Of a DNA stretch of 64,000 bases, positions 47,433-55,569 are shown piece after piece. A model generated the notes under the pieces. That model had not been told where the DNA came from, ran no database searches, and saw nothing but the letters and a program-made list of their open reading frames with translations. Every line of letters starts with the position of its first letter. The stretch's first letter is position 1. Both the position numbers and the translations under genes were made by a program. Source of the DNA: Rosenbergiella nectarea (GTDB lineage: Bacteria > Pseudomonadota > Gammaproteobacteria > Enterobacterales > Enterobacteriaceae); the NCBI RefSeq assembly GCF_900111105.1, contig NZ_FOGC01000001.1:362549-426548 (forward strand), written 5' to 3'.

Positions 47433-49352
47433 GTGGCAGATTGGAAGCATTGGGTAGCAGGAGTATGTCTTACCACCGTGAGTTGCGCGGCGTTTGCCGA
47501 CTCACTACAAGAGCAGCGCCAGCGCTACAACCAAATACGTCAAGCTTGGGATGCTAAGCAAATGGATGTGGTGGCACAATTGATGCCAACGCTACAAGAT
47601 TATCCATTATACCCCTATCTTGAATATCGCCAACTTTCCCAAGATCTCAGCCAAGATACGGCGCTGGGCATTAATAATTTTGTGAACCGTTATCCTACGC
47701 TACCGGCGGCTAAAAGTCTGAAAAATCAATTTGTCAGTGAGCTTGCTCGGCGTGATGATTGGCAAGGTTTACTCAGTTTTAGTCCGCAAGAGCCGCCGAC
47801 CGCACAAGCCAAATGTAATTGGTACTATGCAAATTATGCCACGGGCCATCAGCGTCTTGCTTGGCAAGGGGCTAAATCCATCTGGATGACGGGCCGCTCA
47901 TTGCCCGCGGGATGTGATCGACTCTTCACCGCATGGCAGAGTAGCGGCGATTTTAGTGCCGACCAGATTCTTACTCGTCTGTTGCTATCCTTTAAAGCAG
48001 GCAATGATCGCCTCACGAACCAGCTTATTGCTCAATTACCTTCTGACTACGATACGCTGAGTACCGCGTTGAAAGCGTTACAGAGTTCTTCGCAGGGAGT
48101 ACTCACCTTTGCTCAAAGTGTATCGCCGACTGAGTTTAGCCGCAAAATTACTATCCTTGCCTTCAACCGTTTAGCCCGTGATAACACTGACCAAGCCCAG
48201 TCGATGATCCCGCAGTTGGTATCGGCACAAAAGATGGACGAATCAGACATCCAGGCGTTAAAAGAGGCAGTCGCTTGGCAATTAATGTCGACCGATACGA
48301 CGTCAACGCAGCAAAGCTGGCGTGATGAAGTGGTGATGGGCAGTGAATCGGAAACGTTACTTGAAAGACGTATTCGCCTCGCCCTGAGCCAAAGCGACCG
48401 TAATGGCTTGAATACGTGGATTGCCCGCTTACCGGTTGAAGCGAAACAGAAAGATGAATGGCAATATTGGCAGGCAGACTTACTACTTGAAAGAGGTCGG
48501 AAGTCGGAAGCGGATGAGATATTACATCAGCTTATGCGCCAACGCGGTTTTTATGCCATGGTCGCGGCACAGCGCCTAGGGGAAGACTATTCATTGCAAG
48601 TGGATAAATCCCCTGAGGCAGATAGCTCGGTGACTAAGGGGCCTGAAATAGCAAGGATCCGCGAGCTGATGTATTGGAATCTCGATAATTTAGCGCGTAG
48701 CGAGTGGGCGAGTTTAATTCGTAGCAAAAGTGTGGGCCAACAGCAGATGCTGGCAAGTTATGCTAATTCTCAAGATTGGTGGGATCTCAGCGTACAGGCG
48801 ACTATCACCGCGAAAATGTGGAACAGTCTGAAAGAGCGCTTCCCGATTGCTTGGCAAACGTATTTCAAGCGGTATGCTTCAGGTAAAGCGATACCAATCA
48901 CCTTCGCGATGGCCATTTCCCGGCAAGAGAGTGCGTGGAATCCTAAAATTCAGTCGCCAGTGGGGGCCACAGGCTTAATGCAGATTATGCCGGGCACGGC
49001 TACCCATACCGTTAAGATGTATGAGATCTCGGACTATAGTCACAGCAGTCAGCTGCTTGATCCCGAGATGAATATTCAGATTGGTATGCAATATTTGGAT
49101 TATGTTTTCCGCCAATTTGATAATAACCGGATCTTGGCAGCCGGTGCCTATAATGCTGGCCCAGGAAGGATTAATCGTTGGTTATCCGCCAGTCAGGGGC
49201 GATTGGATCCCGTCGCCTTTATTGAAACAATCCCTTTCTCTGAAACCAGAAATTACGTTAAAAACGTCCTCTCTTATGACGCATATTATCGTTATTTAAT
49301 GGGATCGCCCGATAAAATCTTCGCAGACAGTGAGTGGAATCGACGTTACTGA
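47433..49352 (+). CDS. slt: Soluble lytic murein transglycosylase Slt70
   Basis: Slt70 cleaves the glycan strands of peptidoglycan in the periplasm, releasing 1,6-anhydromuropeptides. The start is GTG at 47433 with AAGGGG upstream. A signal peptide ends about residue 23 (CAAFADS). A long superhelical alpha-domain (to about residue 460) precedes the C-terminal lysozyme-like domain with catalytic Glu in [19 protein letters not shown] and the motifs LMQIMPGTA and AYNAGPGR. The 639 residues fit the family. trpR follows directly. Confidence 0.95.
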   Translation: MADWKHWVAGVCLTTVSCAAFADSLQEQRQRYNQIRQAWDAKQMDVVAQLMPTLQDYPLYPYLEYRQLSQDLSQDTALGINNFVNRYPTLPAAKSLKNQFVSELARRDDWQGLLSFSPQEPPTAQAKCNWYYANYATGHQRLAWQGAKSIWMTGRSLPAGCDRLFTAWQSSGDFSADQILTRLLLSFKAGNDRLTNQLIAQLPSDYDTLSTALKALQSSSQGVLTFAQSVSPTEFSRKITILAFNRLARDNTDQAQSMIPQLVSAQKMDESDIQALKEAVAWQLMSTDTTSTQQSWRDEVVMGSESETLLERRIRLALSQSDRNGLNTWIARLPVEAKQKDEWQYWQADLLLERGRKSEADEILHQLMRQRGFYAMVAAQRLGEDYSLQVDKSPEADSSVTKGPEIARIRELMYWNLDNLARSEWASLIRSKSVGQQQMLASYANSQDWWDLSVQATITAKMWNSLKERFPIAWQTYFKRYASGKAIPITFAMAISRQESAWNPKIQSPVGATGLMQIMPGTATHTVKMYEISDYSHSSQLLDPEMNIQIGMQYLDYVFRQFDNNRILAAGAYNAGPGRINRWLSASQGRLDPVAFIETIPFSETRNYVKNVLSYDAYYRYLMGSPDKIFADSEWNRRY

Positions 49353-49367
49353 GTGTGCTATGCTTCC

Positions 49368-49385
49368 GTACTCGTTAATGAGTAC
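49368..49385 (+). promoter_or_regulatory. trp operator upstream of trpR
   Basis: GTACTCGTTAATGAGTAC agrees with the symmetric trp operator GTACTAGTTAACTAGTAC at 15 of 18 positions. It lies between the slt stop (49352) and the chosen trpR start (49399), as expected for TrpR autoregulation. Confidence 0.75.
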
Positions 49386-49398
49386 GGAAGCCATGCTG

Positions 49399-49737
49399 AT
49401 GACTATTCACCAAGAGACCCCGCTTGCAGAGCTAGACTGGACTCGATTTATCGAGTTATTGGCAAAAGCCTTCACGTCAGGGCAGGGCGAAGCGTTACTG
49501 ATTCTGATGCTCACCTCAGATGAGCGTCAAGCTTATGCAACGCGTCTCTGTATTATTGAAGAGCTACTTCGAAGTGAGTTGAGCCAACGACAGCTTAAAG
49601 AGCAGTTAGGCGTAGGGATTGCGACCATCACCCGAGGGTCGAACGGATTAAAGTCAGCTTCCCCCGAACTGCGTCACTGGCTTACTGAGCAGCTTCTGAA
49701 TAAAAAGGATGGATCAGAGGACTCAGTGCCAAAATAA
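49399..49737 (+). CDS. trpR: Trp operon repressor TrpR
   Basis: TrpR is a dimeric, tryptophan-activated repressor of trp, aroH and its own gene. From the ATG at 49399 (MTIHQETP) it has 112 residues; GGAAG lies eight bases upstream, and the operator at 49368-49385 rules out the longer frame starting at 49330. The repressor core is clear: [18 protein letters not shown] and the helix-turn-helix [21 protein letters not shown]. Its tail overlaps the convergent yjjX gene by 56 bases. Sequence is more divergent from E. coli than its neighbours. Confidence 0.93.
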   Translation: MTIHQETPLAELDWTRFIELLAKAFTSGQGEALLILMLTSDERQAYATRLCIIEELLRSELSQRQLKEQLGVGIATITRGSNGLKSASPELRHWLTEQLLNKKDGSEDSVPK

Positions 49738-50209
49738 TCGCTTGTTGATAGACTGACGAGCGCGTTAACAGACCTGAAGTGATTGCCCCAATCGCTCCTC
49801 CTTTATGTTTGATATTATCGATACCGGTCAGCGTCGACATGAGTGGGCCAAGTTCGGCGCCTTCCTGTAACGCAGTAACAAGGGAGTTGGGTAACATAAA
49901 GCTTGCGGAACGAGATTCGCTGCGTTGCGTGTTGCTTTCAGCAATGATCCAAGCAAAAGCCTGATTTTTATCGATACCCGCTTCAATGGCTACCCATAAC
50001 ATTGCGTTAGGATGTGCTGTCTTAGCTGCGGATAAACGATTGTCAGCCCCTTGCCAAGTCTCTGAATCGGTAAGAGGTTGCGCGGAAACACCGCTCTCTA
50101 CGTCGACGCCTTCAACTTCAATATGTTTATCGTGGAAGACGGCTTTACACGCCTCAGTAACGGCTAAAATCTTAGCTGGGTTGCGGGTTGCCACAACAAC
50201 ATGATACAT
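49682..50209 (-). CDS. yjjX: Inosine/xanthosine triphosphatase YjjX
   Basis: YjjX hydrolyses ITP and XTP, keeping deaminated purines out of nucleic acids, and was also linked to elongation factor Tu under stress. The 175 residues begin [19 protein letters not shown], with the NTPase loop and the family blocks [28 protein letters not shown] and [20 protein letters not shown]. The 3' end overlaps trpR. Order slt-trpR-yjjX-gpmB is as in E. coli. Confidence 0.94.
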   Translation of the reverse strand: MYHVVVATRNPAKILAVTEACKAVFHDKHIEVEGVDVESGVSAQPLTDSETWQGADNRLSAAKTAHPNAMLWVAIEAGIDKNQAFAWIIAESNTQRSESRSASFMLPNSLVTALQEGAELGPLMSTLTGIDNIKHKGGAIGAITSGLLTRSSVYQQAIILALSPLIHPFYSEAAQ

Positions 50210-50262
50210 AATGGTAGCTCAAAGGTAATAGAATTGTTTTTGATCATATAATGGAAAGGGTT

Positions 50263-50907
50263 ATGCAACAAGTTTTGCTAGTTCGTCATGGAGAAACGTT
50301 GTGGAATACGGAACAACGCATCCAAGGACAAAGTGACAGCGCGCTCACTGAGCAGGGGATACAACAAGCGAGACAAACGGGATTACGGCTACAACATGCA
50401 GGCATAACCCATATCATCGCGAGCGATTTAGGGCGTACACAACACACTGCCACCATCATCGCTGAGTATTGCGGTTGTCCAGTATTGACTGATTCGCGGT
50501 TACGCGAAATCAATATGGGGACGCTAGAGGGAAGAGTGCTGACTAGCTTAAATCAGGGCGAAGAACAGTGGCGTCACTCGTTACTTAATGGCGATCCTGC
50601 CGGGCGGATTCCGCAGGGCGAGAGTATGGAAGAGCTTGCGCAACGTATGCGTGACGCACTTGAAGCGACACGTTCGCTGCCAGCAGGCAGTAAGCCGCTC
50701 TTAATTAGCCATGGTATTGCGTTAGGGTGCTTGCTCGGTACACTGTTGGGGTTACCGGCATGGGCCGAAAGACGTCTACGATTGCGTAACTGTTCGGTGT
50801 CTCGGGTTGACTATCAATCAAGCTCTTGGCTTGCCGAAGGGTGGATTGTCGAGAGTACGGGAGACATTGCACATCTTAGCGCCCCAGCATTAGCGATTAG
50901 CCCGTAA
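50263..50907 (+). CDS. gpmB: Phosphoglycerate mutase-like phosphatase GpmB
   Basis: A histidine-phosphatase-superfamily protein named for phosphoglycerate mutase, though activity of E. coli GpmB as a mutase is doubtful. The phosphohistidine motif LLVRHGETLWNTEQRIQGQ, the second-His motif LISHGIALGCLLGTLLGLP and the conserved RRLRLRNCSVSRVDYQ identify it. I start at the ATG at 50263, with GGAAAGGG just upstream, giving 214 residues; 50251 would add four. The stop is followed after two bases by a hairpin and the IS element. Confidence 0.92.
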   Translation: MQQVLLVRHGETLWNTEQRIQGQSDSALTEQGIQQARQTGLRLQHAGITHIIASDLGRTQHTATIIAEYCGCPVLTDSRLREINMGTLEGRVLTSLNQGEEQWRHSLLNGDPAGRIPQGESMEELAQRMRDALEATRSLPAGSKPLLISHGIALGCLLGTLLGLPAWAERRLRLRNCSVSRVDYQSSSWLAEGWIVESTGDIAHLSAPALAISP

Positions 50908-50909
50908 AC

Positions 50910-50929
50910 CCTCGCCCAATCGGGCGAGG
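50910..50929. repeat. Hairpin after gpmB: left-end hairpin of the IS or gpmB terminator
   Basis: CCTCGCCC and GGGCGAGG form an 8-bp perfect stem with loop AATC. It starts 2 bases after the gpmB stop and 11 bases from the readthrough end of tnpA. No U-run follows, which disfavours a plain terminator. Confidence 0.6.
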
Positions 50930-50955
50930 ATATAAGTGAGCTAACTAGGGGTTTC

Positions 50956-51390
50956 TTACGATCTTACATACGATTTCAATGTTTCGATTGTTGCACCACC
51001 GGCACTACAGGCAAAGTAAGAACGTGACCACAATACGCCGCTATTACTGGCCTTTTGTAGGTTTGTATTCAGTATGCGAACTCTACGACTACTGATAGAT
51101 TTCAGGTTATTAACCAGTACGCTTACGGAGAGTTTCGGCGGATAAGCCACCAAAATATGAACGTGGTCTTCCTCTCCGTCCATTTCTAAAATATCAATCT
51201 CTAGCTTCTCAGCCGCAGATAAAAGCGCTTCTCTTATCTGTGAGAGCATTTCTCCGTCAAAAACCTTTCGCCTGTATTGTGTGGTGAAGATTAAATGAAC
51301 AACAAGTTTGCTCACGCTATGACGGCGGCGTAAGTAACCACTGAGTAAATCTTCATGTACACTCACTTGATATACACCTTTTAATGCCAT
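50956..51390 (-). CDS. tnpA: IS200/IS605-family Y1 transposase TnpA, C-terminus cut by a stop codon
   Basis: A HUH/Y1 single-strand transposase of 144 residues. The metal-binding HUH is in EEDHVHILVAYPP and the catalytic tyrosine is in ETLKSYVRS, immediately before the stop. In related TnpA proteins a conserved Gln four residues after the Tyr completes the metal site. Here that codon is TAA; reading CAA instead would give YVRSQETPS and a stop at 50941-50943, a normal ending. A single C-to-T change is the simplest explanation, so the enzyme may be inactive. The start codon lies in the loop of a perfect hairpin (51377-51401). Confidence 0.85.
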   Translation of the reverse strand: MALKGVYQVSVHEDLLSGYLRRRHSVSKLVVHLIFTTQYRRKVFDGEMLSQIREALLSAAEKLEIDILEMDGEEDHVHILVAYPPKLSVSVLVNNLKSISSRRVRILNTNLQKASNSGVLWSRSYFACSAGGATIETLKSYVRS

Positions 51391-51401
51391 ACATTAAAAG
51401 G
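51377..51401. repeat. Perfect inverted repeat between tnpA and tnpB covering the tnpA start
   Basis: CCTTTTAATG (51377-51386) and CATTAAAAGG (51392-51401) are exact inverted repeats with loop CCATA. The tnpA start codon (51388-51390, minus strand) is in the loop. The plus-strand AAAAGGA of the right arm could serve as ribosome site for tnpB-side translation. Confidence 0.75.
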
Positions 51402-51417
51402 ATGATAGCAATGAGCG

Positions 51418-52614
51418 GTGAGAATGAAAAGAGCAACAAAAGTACGCATTTATCCCGATAGCGATCAAGCGGCATTTTTAAATGCTCAGTTCGGTGCTGT
51501 CCGATTTGCATACAATAAAGCTCTGCATATCAGTCGCCATATGTATCAGCGTCATGGGATTTCTTTAAAGCCAACTCGCGATATAAAACCATTACTGGCG
51601 GTAGCGAAAAAATCACGGCGTTATCACTGGCTCAAAGAATATGACTCACTGGCAATGCAGCAAGCGGTAATAAATCTGGATAAGGCTTTTGCAAATTTCT
51701 TTAACAAGAAACTCAATGCCGGATTTCCTGTTTTTAAAAGTAAGCAGGGTAAACAGTCTAGCTATCACCCGAATGGAAAAGTGTTAACTAACGCTATCCA
51801 ACTCCCTAAAATTTCACCCATTCGTGCCACTATACATCGAGAAATTATCGGAAAGGTTTCAAGCATAACGGTCACTCGAACCCAGACTGGTAAATATTAT
51901 GCGTCGATTCTTTCCGATGATGGTCTTGAGGCAGCAACAAAGCCAACGTTTATAACGTCAGTCTCAGGCTATGATATTGGCTTAAAAGAGTATCTTATCA
52001 GCAATGACGGTAATAAAACGCCGAACCCTCGATTTCTGGTCAATGCTTATCGCCGCCTACGCCGTGATAGTAAAAATCTTTCTCGCAAAAAACTCGGAAG
52101 TAGTAACCGTAAGAAAGCAAGGATCAAACTCGCCGCGCAACATGAGCGCGTTGCTAATGCTCGTGCAGATTTTCAACACAAACTTTCCAGACGTATTATT
52201 GACGAAAACCAAGCGGTAATCGTGGAAACGTTAAAGTCTGCAAACATGATGAAGAATCGCCACCTTGCCCGCCATATCGGAGATGCGGCATGGAGCGGAT
52301 TTGTCTCAAAACTGACTTACAAAGCAGAACAGGCTGGCGTTCATCTGATAAAGATAGATCAGTGGTACGCCAGTTCAAAGACATGCCATTGCTGCGGTCA
52401 CAAGGTGGCAGAAATGCCATTGAAGTTACGCGAGTGGCAATGCCCTATCTGTCATGCAAACCACGACCGCGATATAAACGCTGCGATCAATATCAGACAG
52501 AAGGGCATAACCGATTTAATGGCGGCAGGACTTGTCGTCAAAGCCCACGGAGGCTTGCGTGAATCTGGCTCTGCGCCCGTTGCAGCCGTTGAAGTGGGAA
52601 GCATCGCCCTTTAG
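51418..52614 (+). CDS. tnpB: RNA-guided nuclease TnpB (IS605 OrfB), catalytic residues intact
   Basis: TnpB proteins are omega-RNA-guided DNA nucleases, ancestors of Cas12, that help IS200/IS605 elements persist by cutting the empty donor site. The 398-residue protein has an N-terminal DNA/RNA-binding domain (RATKVRIYPDSDQAAFLNAQ), RuvC-I Asp in SGYDIGLKEYL, RuvC-II Glu in IVETLKSANMM, a CxxC...CxxC zinc finger (CHCCGHK; CPICHANH) and RuvC-III Asp in NHDRDINAAINI. All three acidic residues are present and no frameshift is seen. The start is GTG 51418 or ATG 51424. Fresh guide RNA would come from its 3' end. Confidence 0.93.
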   Translation: MRMKRATKVRIYPDSDQAAFLNAQFGAVRFAYNKALHISRHMYQRHGISLKPTRDIKPLLAVAKKSRRYHWLKEYDSLAMQQAVINLDKAFANFFNKKLNAGFPVFKSKQGKQSSYHPNGKVLTNAIQLPKISPIRATIHREIIGKVSSITVTRTQTGKYYASILSDDGLEAATKPTFITSVSGYDIGLKEYLISNDGNKTPNPRFLVNAYRRLRRDSKNLSRKKLGSSNRKKARIKLAAQHERVANARADFQHKLSRRIIDENQAVIVETLKSANMMKNRHLARHIGDAAWSGFVSKLTYKAEQAGVHLIKIDQWYASSKTCHCCGHKVAEMPLKLREWQCPICHANHDRDINAAINIRQKGITDLMAAGLVVKAHGGLRESGSAPVAAVEVGSIAL

Positions 52615-52680
52615 GACGGTGAGCAGTCACATGAACTTAAAGCTTAGAGCTTCTCCCGGTGATGGCCGGGAGAACATCCA
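52615..52680 (+). other. Candidate omega-RNA 3' scaffold/right-end region after tnpB
   Basis: In TnpB elements the guide RNA runs through the tnpB 3' end into the right end, and the guide is the flanking DNA just beyond. Here GGTGAGCAGTCAC follows the stop, then a 9-bp hairpin at 52651-52674. If the element ends near 52630 the guide is within 52631-52650; if it ends after the hairpin, the guide would come from the rob 3' end. Confidence 0.4.
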
Positions 52681-53547
52681 TTAGGCGCTTTTTCTAATCG
52701 GGATCAGGTAATCACAGCGAATATCAGGAGTGGTTAAGCCCTGTGAGGTGTAAAAGCGTTCAATATCCTGCCCAGAACGACGAGTTAAATTTAAGGTTGG
52801 CATACAAGTGCTATAGAGTATTAGGATGAAATCCTGCAGTCCTTCTTTTAGCCCTTCGTAGCTAAACTGTACGTAGTCCCCGCCTTCAAATGTAATCTCC
52901 TCGACTGCATCGAGAGTTTTTGCGAAATGTCCATCGGCAATAGCAGTGGTGTAGAGAATTTCTTGTTCATCTTCTTTTTCTGTACTGCTACGCACTTGAT
53001 GTAGCCCGTAGACCCTTTCAGGAAGAGTGTCTTTGGTGTTACGTAAAAACTGTTGCCAGAAATGTTTACGCATTTCTGCCCGAAAACTTGAGATCTGCTC
53101 GAGCGTGCAGGTATAACTTTGCGTATGACCGTACAGGGTCGTTTCCGGTACAGTGACCATCGTAGGTTGCGGCATAGAAAACGCGCCCATACGAATGGGA
53201 GGACGCAGTCCGAATGAGGACCAATCTAATGCTCTGCGATAGCTTGCAGGTGTCTGGTTAAATTGCTTTTTAAACGCGCGCGTAAAAGTCTGTTGGGAAT
53301 CAAAACGATACTGCAGGGCAATATCCAATATGGGTCTACCCGTTAACCTTAATGCCACCGCGGCTTTAGAAAGGCGTCGTGAACGAATATAAGCCCCGAT
53401 TGCATGACCGGTGATATTTTTGAACATCCGCTGTAAGTGCCATTTTGAATAGCCAGCTTTGTGGGCAACATTATCAAGTGATAGAGGCTGGTCCAAATGA
53501 CTTTCTAACCACACCAATAAATCTCTGATAATTCCAGCTTGGTCCAT
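52681..53547 (-). CDS. rob: AraC-family transcriptional regulator Rob
   Basis: Rob is an abundant AraC/XylS-type activator of the mar/sox/rob regulon (efflux, oxidative and solvent stress). The 288 residues (289 in E. coli) have two N-terminal helix-turn-helix motifs (LDNVAHKAGYSKWHLQRMFK and LDIALQYRFDSQQTFTRAF) and a C-terminal GyrI-like ligand domain. The IS605-type element or its flanking hairpin ends directly at its stop codon, so its terminator may have been altered. Confidence 0.95.
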   Translation of the reverse strand: MDQAGIIRDLLVWLESHLDQPLSLDNVAHKAGYSKWHLQRMFKNITGHAIGAYIRSRRLSKAAVALRLTGRPILDIALQYRFDSQQTFTRAFKKQFNQTPASYRRALDWSSFGLRPPIRMGAFSMPQPTMVTVPETTLYGHTQSYTCTLEQISSFRAEMRKHFWQQFLRNTKDTLPERVYGLHQVRSSTEKEDEQEILYTTAIADGHFAKTLDAVEEITFEGGDYVQFSYEGLKEGLQDFILILYSTCMPTLNLTRRSGQDIERFYTSQGLTTPDIRCDYLIPIRKSA

Positions 53548-53753
53548 AATAAATCCCCTTATCCATTGGCAGGTTAAGCCTTTTAGTCGGACTATTATAC
53601 GCTAGATTTCAATTTTCTGAATCTATTGCCTCGTATAATTGAACCGATCAATATCAATATTTACATATAAAATTTTTAACTTAAAAAAAATAACTTTAGG
53701 GTATTATCACAAAAGGTTACTTAATTTAACGGATCTCGAGGTATTTTAGGTTT

Positions 53754-54250
53754 ATGAAAACTCATCATTCGGCTTCTTTTTTTAAACGTCTTTTCGCCTT
53801 CTCTATTTTATTAGCCGCTGCGATACCGCATCTTGCTCAGAGCGAGGAAATCGGCTCGGTAGATACAAAGTTTAAAATAATTGGTGCTAACCATAAAATA
53901 GTGATTGAAGCATTCGACGATCCCGAAATCAGTAACGTCACCTGTTACTTAAGCCGAGCTAAAACCGGAGGGATTAAAGGGAGTCTTGGATTAGCGGAGG
54001 ACACTGCGGATGCCGCTATTTCCTGTCATCAGGTGGGGCCGATGAGGTTCCAGAAAATATCAAAGCCGGTAAAACAGATGGTGATACGGTATTTAAACAA
54101 AGAACCTCGTTAATTTTTAAGAAATTACAGGTTAATCGTTTTTACGATAAGAAAAGAAATGCGCTGGTCTACCTCGCTTATTCAGATAAGGTGGTAGAAG
54201 GTTCACCTAAAAATGCACTGAGTGCTGTACCGATTATGCCTTGGCACTGA
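53754..54250 (+). pseudogene. creA: creA, broken by a one-base frameshift
   Basis: CreA is a periplasmic protein of unknown role, about 157 residues in E. coli. The frame from 53754 has a signal peptide and typical CreA text ([50 protein letters not shown]), then runs off into unrelated residues and stops at 54113. From base 54041 another frame continues the family sequence ([40 protein letters not shown]) to a stop at 54250. One missing base near the GGGGCC at 54035-54040 explains this. creBCD, downstream in E. coli, are absent. A sequencing error is possible. Confidence 0.9.
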
Positions 54251-54252
54251 TA

Positions 54253-54277
54253 GAAAAAAGCCCAGAAATTCTGGGCT
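54253..54277 (-). terminator. arcA terminator
   Basis: AGCCCAGAA and TTCTGGGCT (54259-54277) form a 9-bp stem with a 1-base loop core, and the A-run at 54253-54259 gives six U on the minus strand. It ends arcA and partly overlaps the end of broken creA. Confidence 0.8.
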
Positions 54278-54298
54278 AGTCTAGTACAGTACAGAGCG

Positions 54299-55015
54299 TT
54301 ACTCTTCGATATCGCCGCAGAAACGATATCCTTCACCGTGAATGGTCGCGATAATTTCTGGCGTTCCCGGTGTGGATTCGAAATGTTTACGAATACGACG
54401 GATCGTGACATCCACGGTACGGTCGTGAGGCTTGAGATCACGGCCAGTCATTTTCTTAAGTAATTCCGCACGTGGCTGAATTTTTCCTGGATTTTCACAG
54501 AAATGCAGCATGGCTCTAAATTCACTGCGTGGCAATTTATATTGCTCGCCCTGAGAGCTAATCAGTGAACGACTATTAATGTCTAACACCCAGCCGTTGA
54601 AGCGATAGTTTTCAACGTGCTTTTGTGCTTCTTGGCTTGGCGCAAGGTTCATCGTACGGGACAACAGGTTTCGTGCCCGGATAGTCAGTTCACGAGGGTT
54701 GAAAGGTTTAGTGATGTAATCATCAGCACCGATCTCTAGCCCAAGAATTTTATCGACTTCGTTATCGCGTCCGGTCAGGAACATCAGTGCAACGCTTTGT
54801 TGTTCACGAAGCTCTCGAGCGAGAAGTAGACCGTTTTTACCTGGTAGATTGATATCCATAATCACCAAGTTAACAGTGTGCTCAGTCAACGCGTGGTGCA
54901 TTTCAGCGCCATCGGTTGCCTCGTAAACGGTATAACCCTCTGCCTCAAAGATACTCTTGAGGGTATTGCGGGTTACTAACTCATCTTCGACGATAAGAAT
55001 TTGTGGGATCTGCAT
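54299..55015 (-). CDS. arcA: Two-component response regulator ArcA (aerobic respiration control)
   Basis: ArcA is the OmpR-type regulator that represses aerobic metabolism when oxygen is low, phosphorylated by the membrane kinase ArcB (not in this window). The 238 residues equal E. coli ArcA in length: a receiver domain with Asp54 ([12 protein letters not shown]) and Lys in [11 protein letters not shown], and a C-terminal winged helix ([20 protein letters not shown]). An FNR-like site at 55283-55296 fits known FNR activation of arcA. The small ORF yjjY of E. coli was not found upstream. Confidence 0.97.
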   Translation of the reverse strand: MQIPQILIVEDELVTRNTLKSIFEAEGYTVYEATDGAEMHHALTEHTVNLVIMDINLPGKNGLLLARELREQQSVALMFLTGRDNEVDKILGLEIGADDYITKPFNPRELTIRARNLLSRTMNLAPSQEAQKHVENYRFNGWVLDINSRSLISSQGEQYKLPRSEFRAMLHFCENPGKIQPRAELLKKMTGRDLKPHDRTVDVTIRRIRKHFESTPGTPEIIATIHGEGYRFCGDIEE

Positions 55016-55569
55016 GTTTTGCTACCTAAAATTTGCCAACGAAATTGATACAAGGCCACAGCGCTGATGTTGTGTAGAGTAAGTTAAATCAATTAATGCT
55101 GGGCGATGACGTACTGGGTTCGATATTTTGATTTTTAGCACGGACGGTTACATTAATAGGGTAATAACTTGGATCTTCAAGTTTTATGCTTAGTTAGCCA
55201 ATAGGGTATTAACCTATCCTAACGCCTTTAACACTTAGCTAACAGCGTCAATAACATTCAGGAAGCAAATAAATGTGCTTCGTTGACTTATATCAAACCT
55301 AAGTGTAGCACGTTAACAGTTGTATGAAAAATGACTATTTCGTTTTCCTTTACTAGTAGAATCAGTCACTTCTGACAAATTTTATTAAAAAAAGCTCACA
55401 TTTCCTGATGTTGCTCGCATGGTACCGATTCCTGCTGCGTGACGTTATCAAGCTGTCTTTGTGAAAAAAAATTAACATACTTCTGTGGTTTATTCGGAAT
55501 GTATCGCGACTAGCCAAGGTAAATCCGGCAGTCTATGATAGCGACTCGCTTAGAACCGAAGGTGTATGC
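55016..55569. other. Long arcA-yjtD intergenic control region
   Basis: 554 AT-rich bases with no convincing protein gene. On the arcA side it holds an FNR-like site (55283-55296); the rest probably contains several arcA promoters and a long leader, as in E. coli. On the right, the yjtD promoter must lie before 55560. Short frames were examined for a yjjY-like peptide and none was persuasive. Confidence 0.5.
55283..55296. promoter_or_regulatory. FNR-like binding site upstream of arcA
   Basis: TTGACTTATATCAA matches the FNR consensus TTGATnnnnATCAA at nine of ten defined positions. It lies about 268 bases from the arcA start; arcA is an FNR-activated gene in E. coli with a long upstream region. 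Confidence 0.6.

Larger units (their letters stand above)
50908..52680. mobile_element. IS200/IS605-family insertion with divergent tnpA and tnpB (ends not exactly fixed)
   Basis: tnpA (minus) and tnpB (plus) are divergent and lie between gpmB and rob, genes adjacent in E. coli. Hairpins flank the pair: CCTCGCCC/GGGCGAGG at 50910-50929 and TTCTCCCGG/CCGGGAGAA at 52651-52674. IS200/IS605 elements carry such subterminal hairpins and no terminal inverted repeats or target duplications, so the outer limits given are simply the gpmB and rob ends; either hairpin could instead be the host's terminator. The right end may already lie near GCAGTCAC at 52623-52630. Confidence 0.8.

Noticed and set aside
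52651..52674. A CRISPR-like or tRNA structure at the gpmB-rob junction
   Set aside because: The sequence is a single hairpin without repeats or a tRNA fold; it fits an IS end or terminator. No CRISPR array or tRNA gene was seen anywhere in the window.
54178..54441. An 87-residue minus-strand frame across the arcA end
   Set aside because: It overlaps arcA in another frame and crosses the arcA terminator; nothing supports translation.
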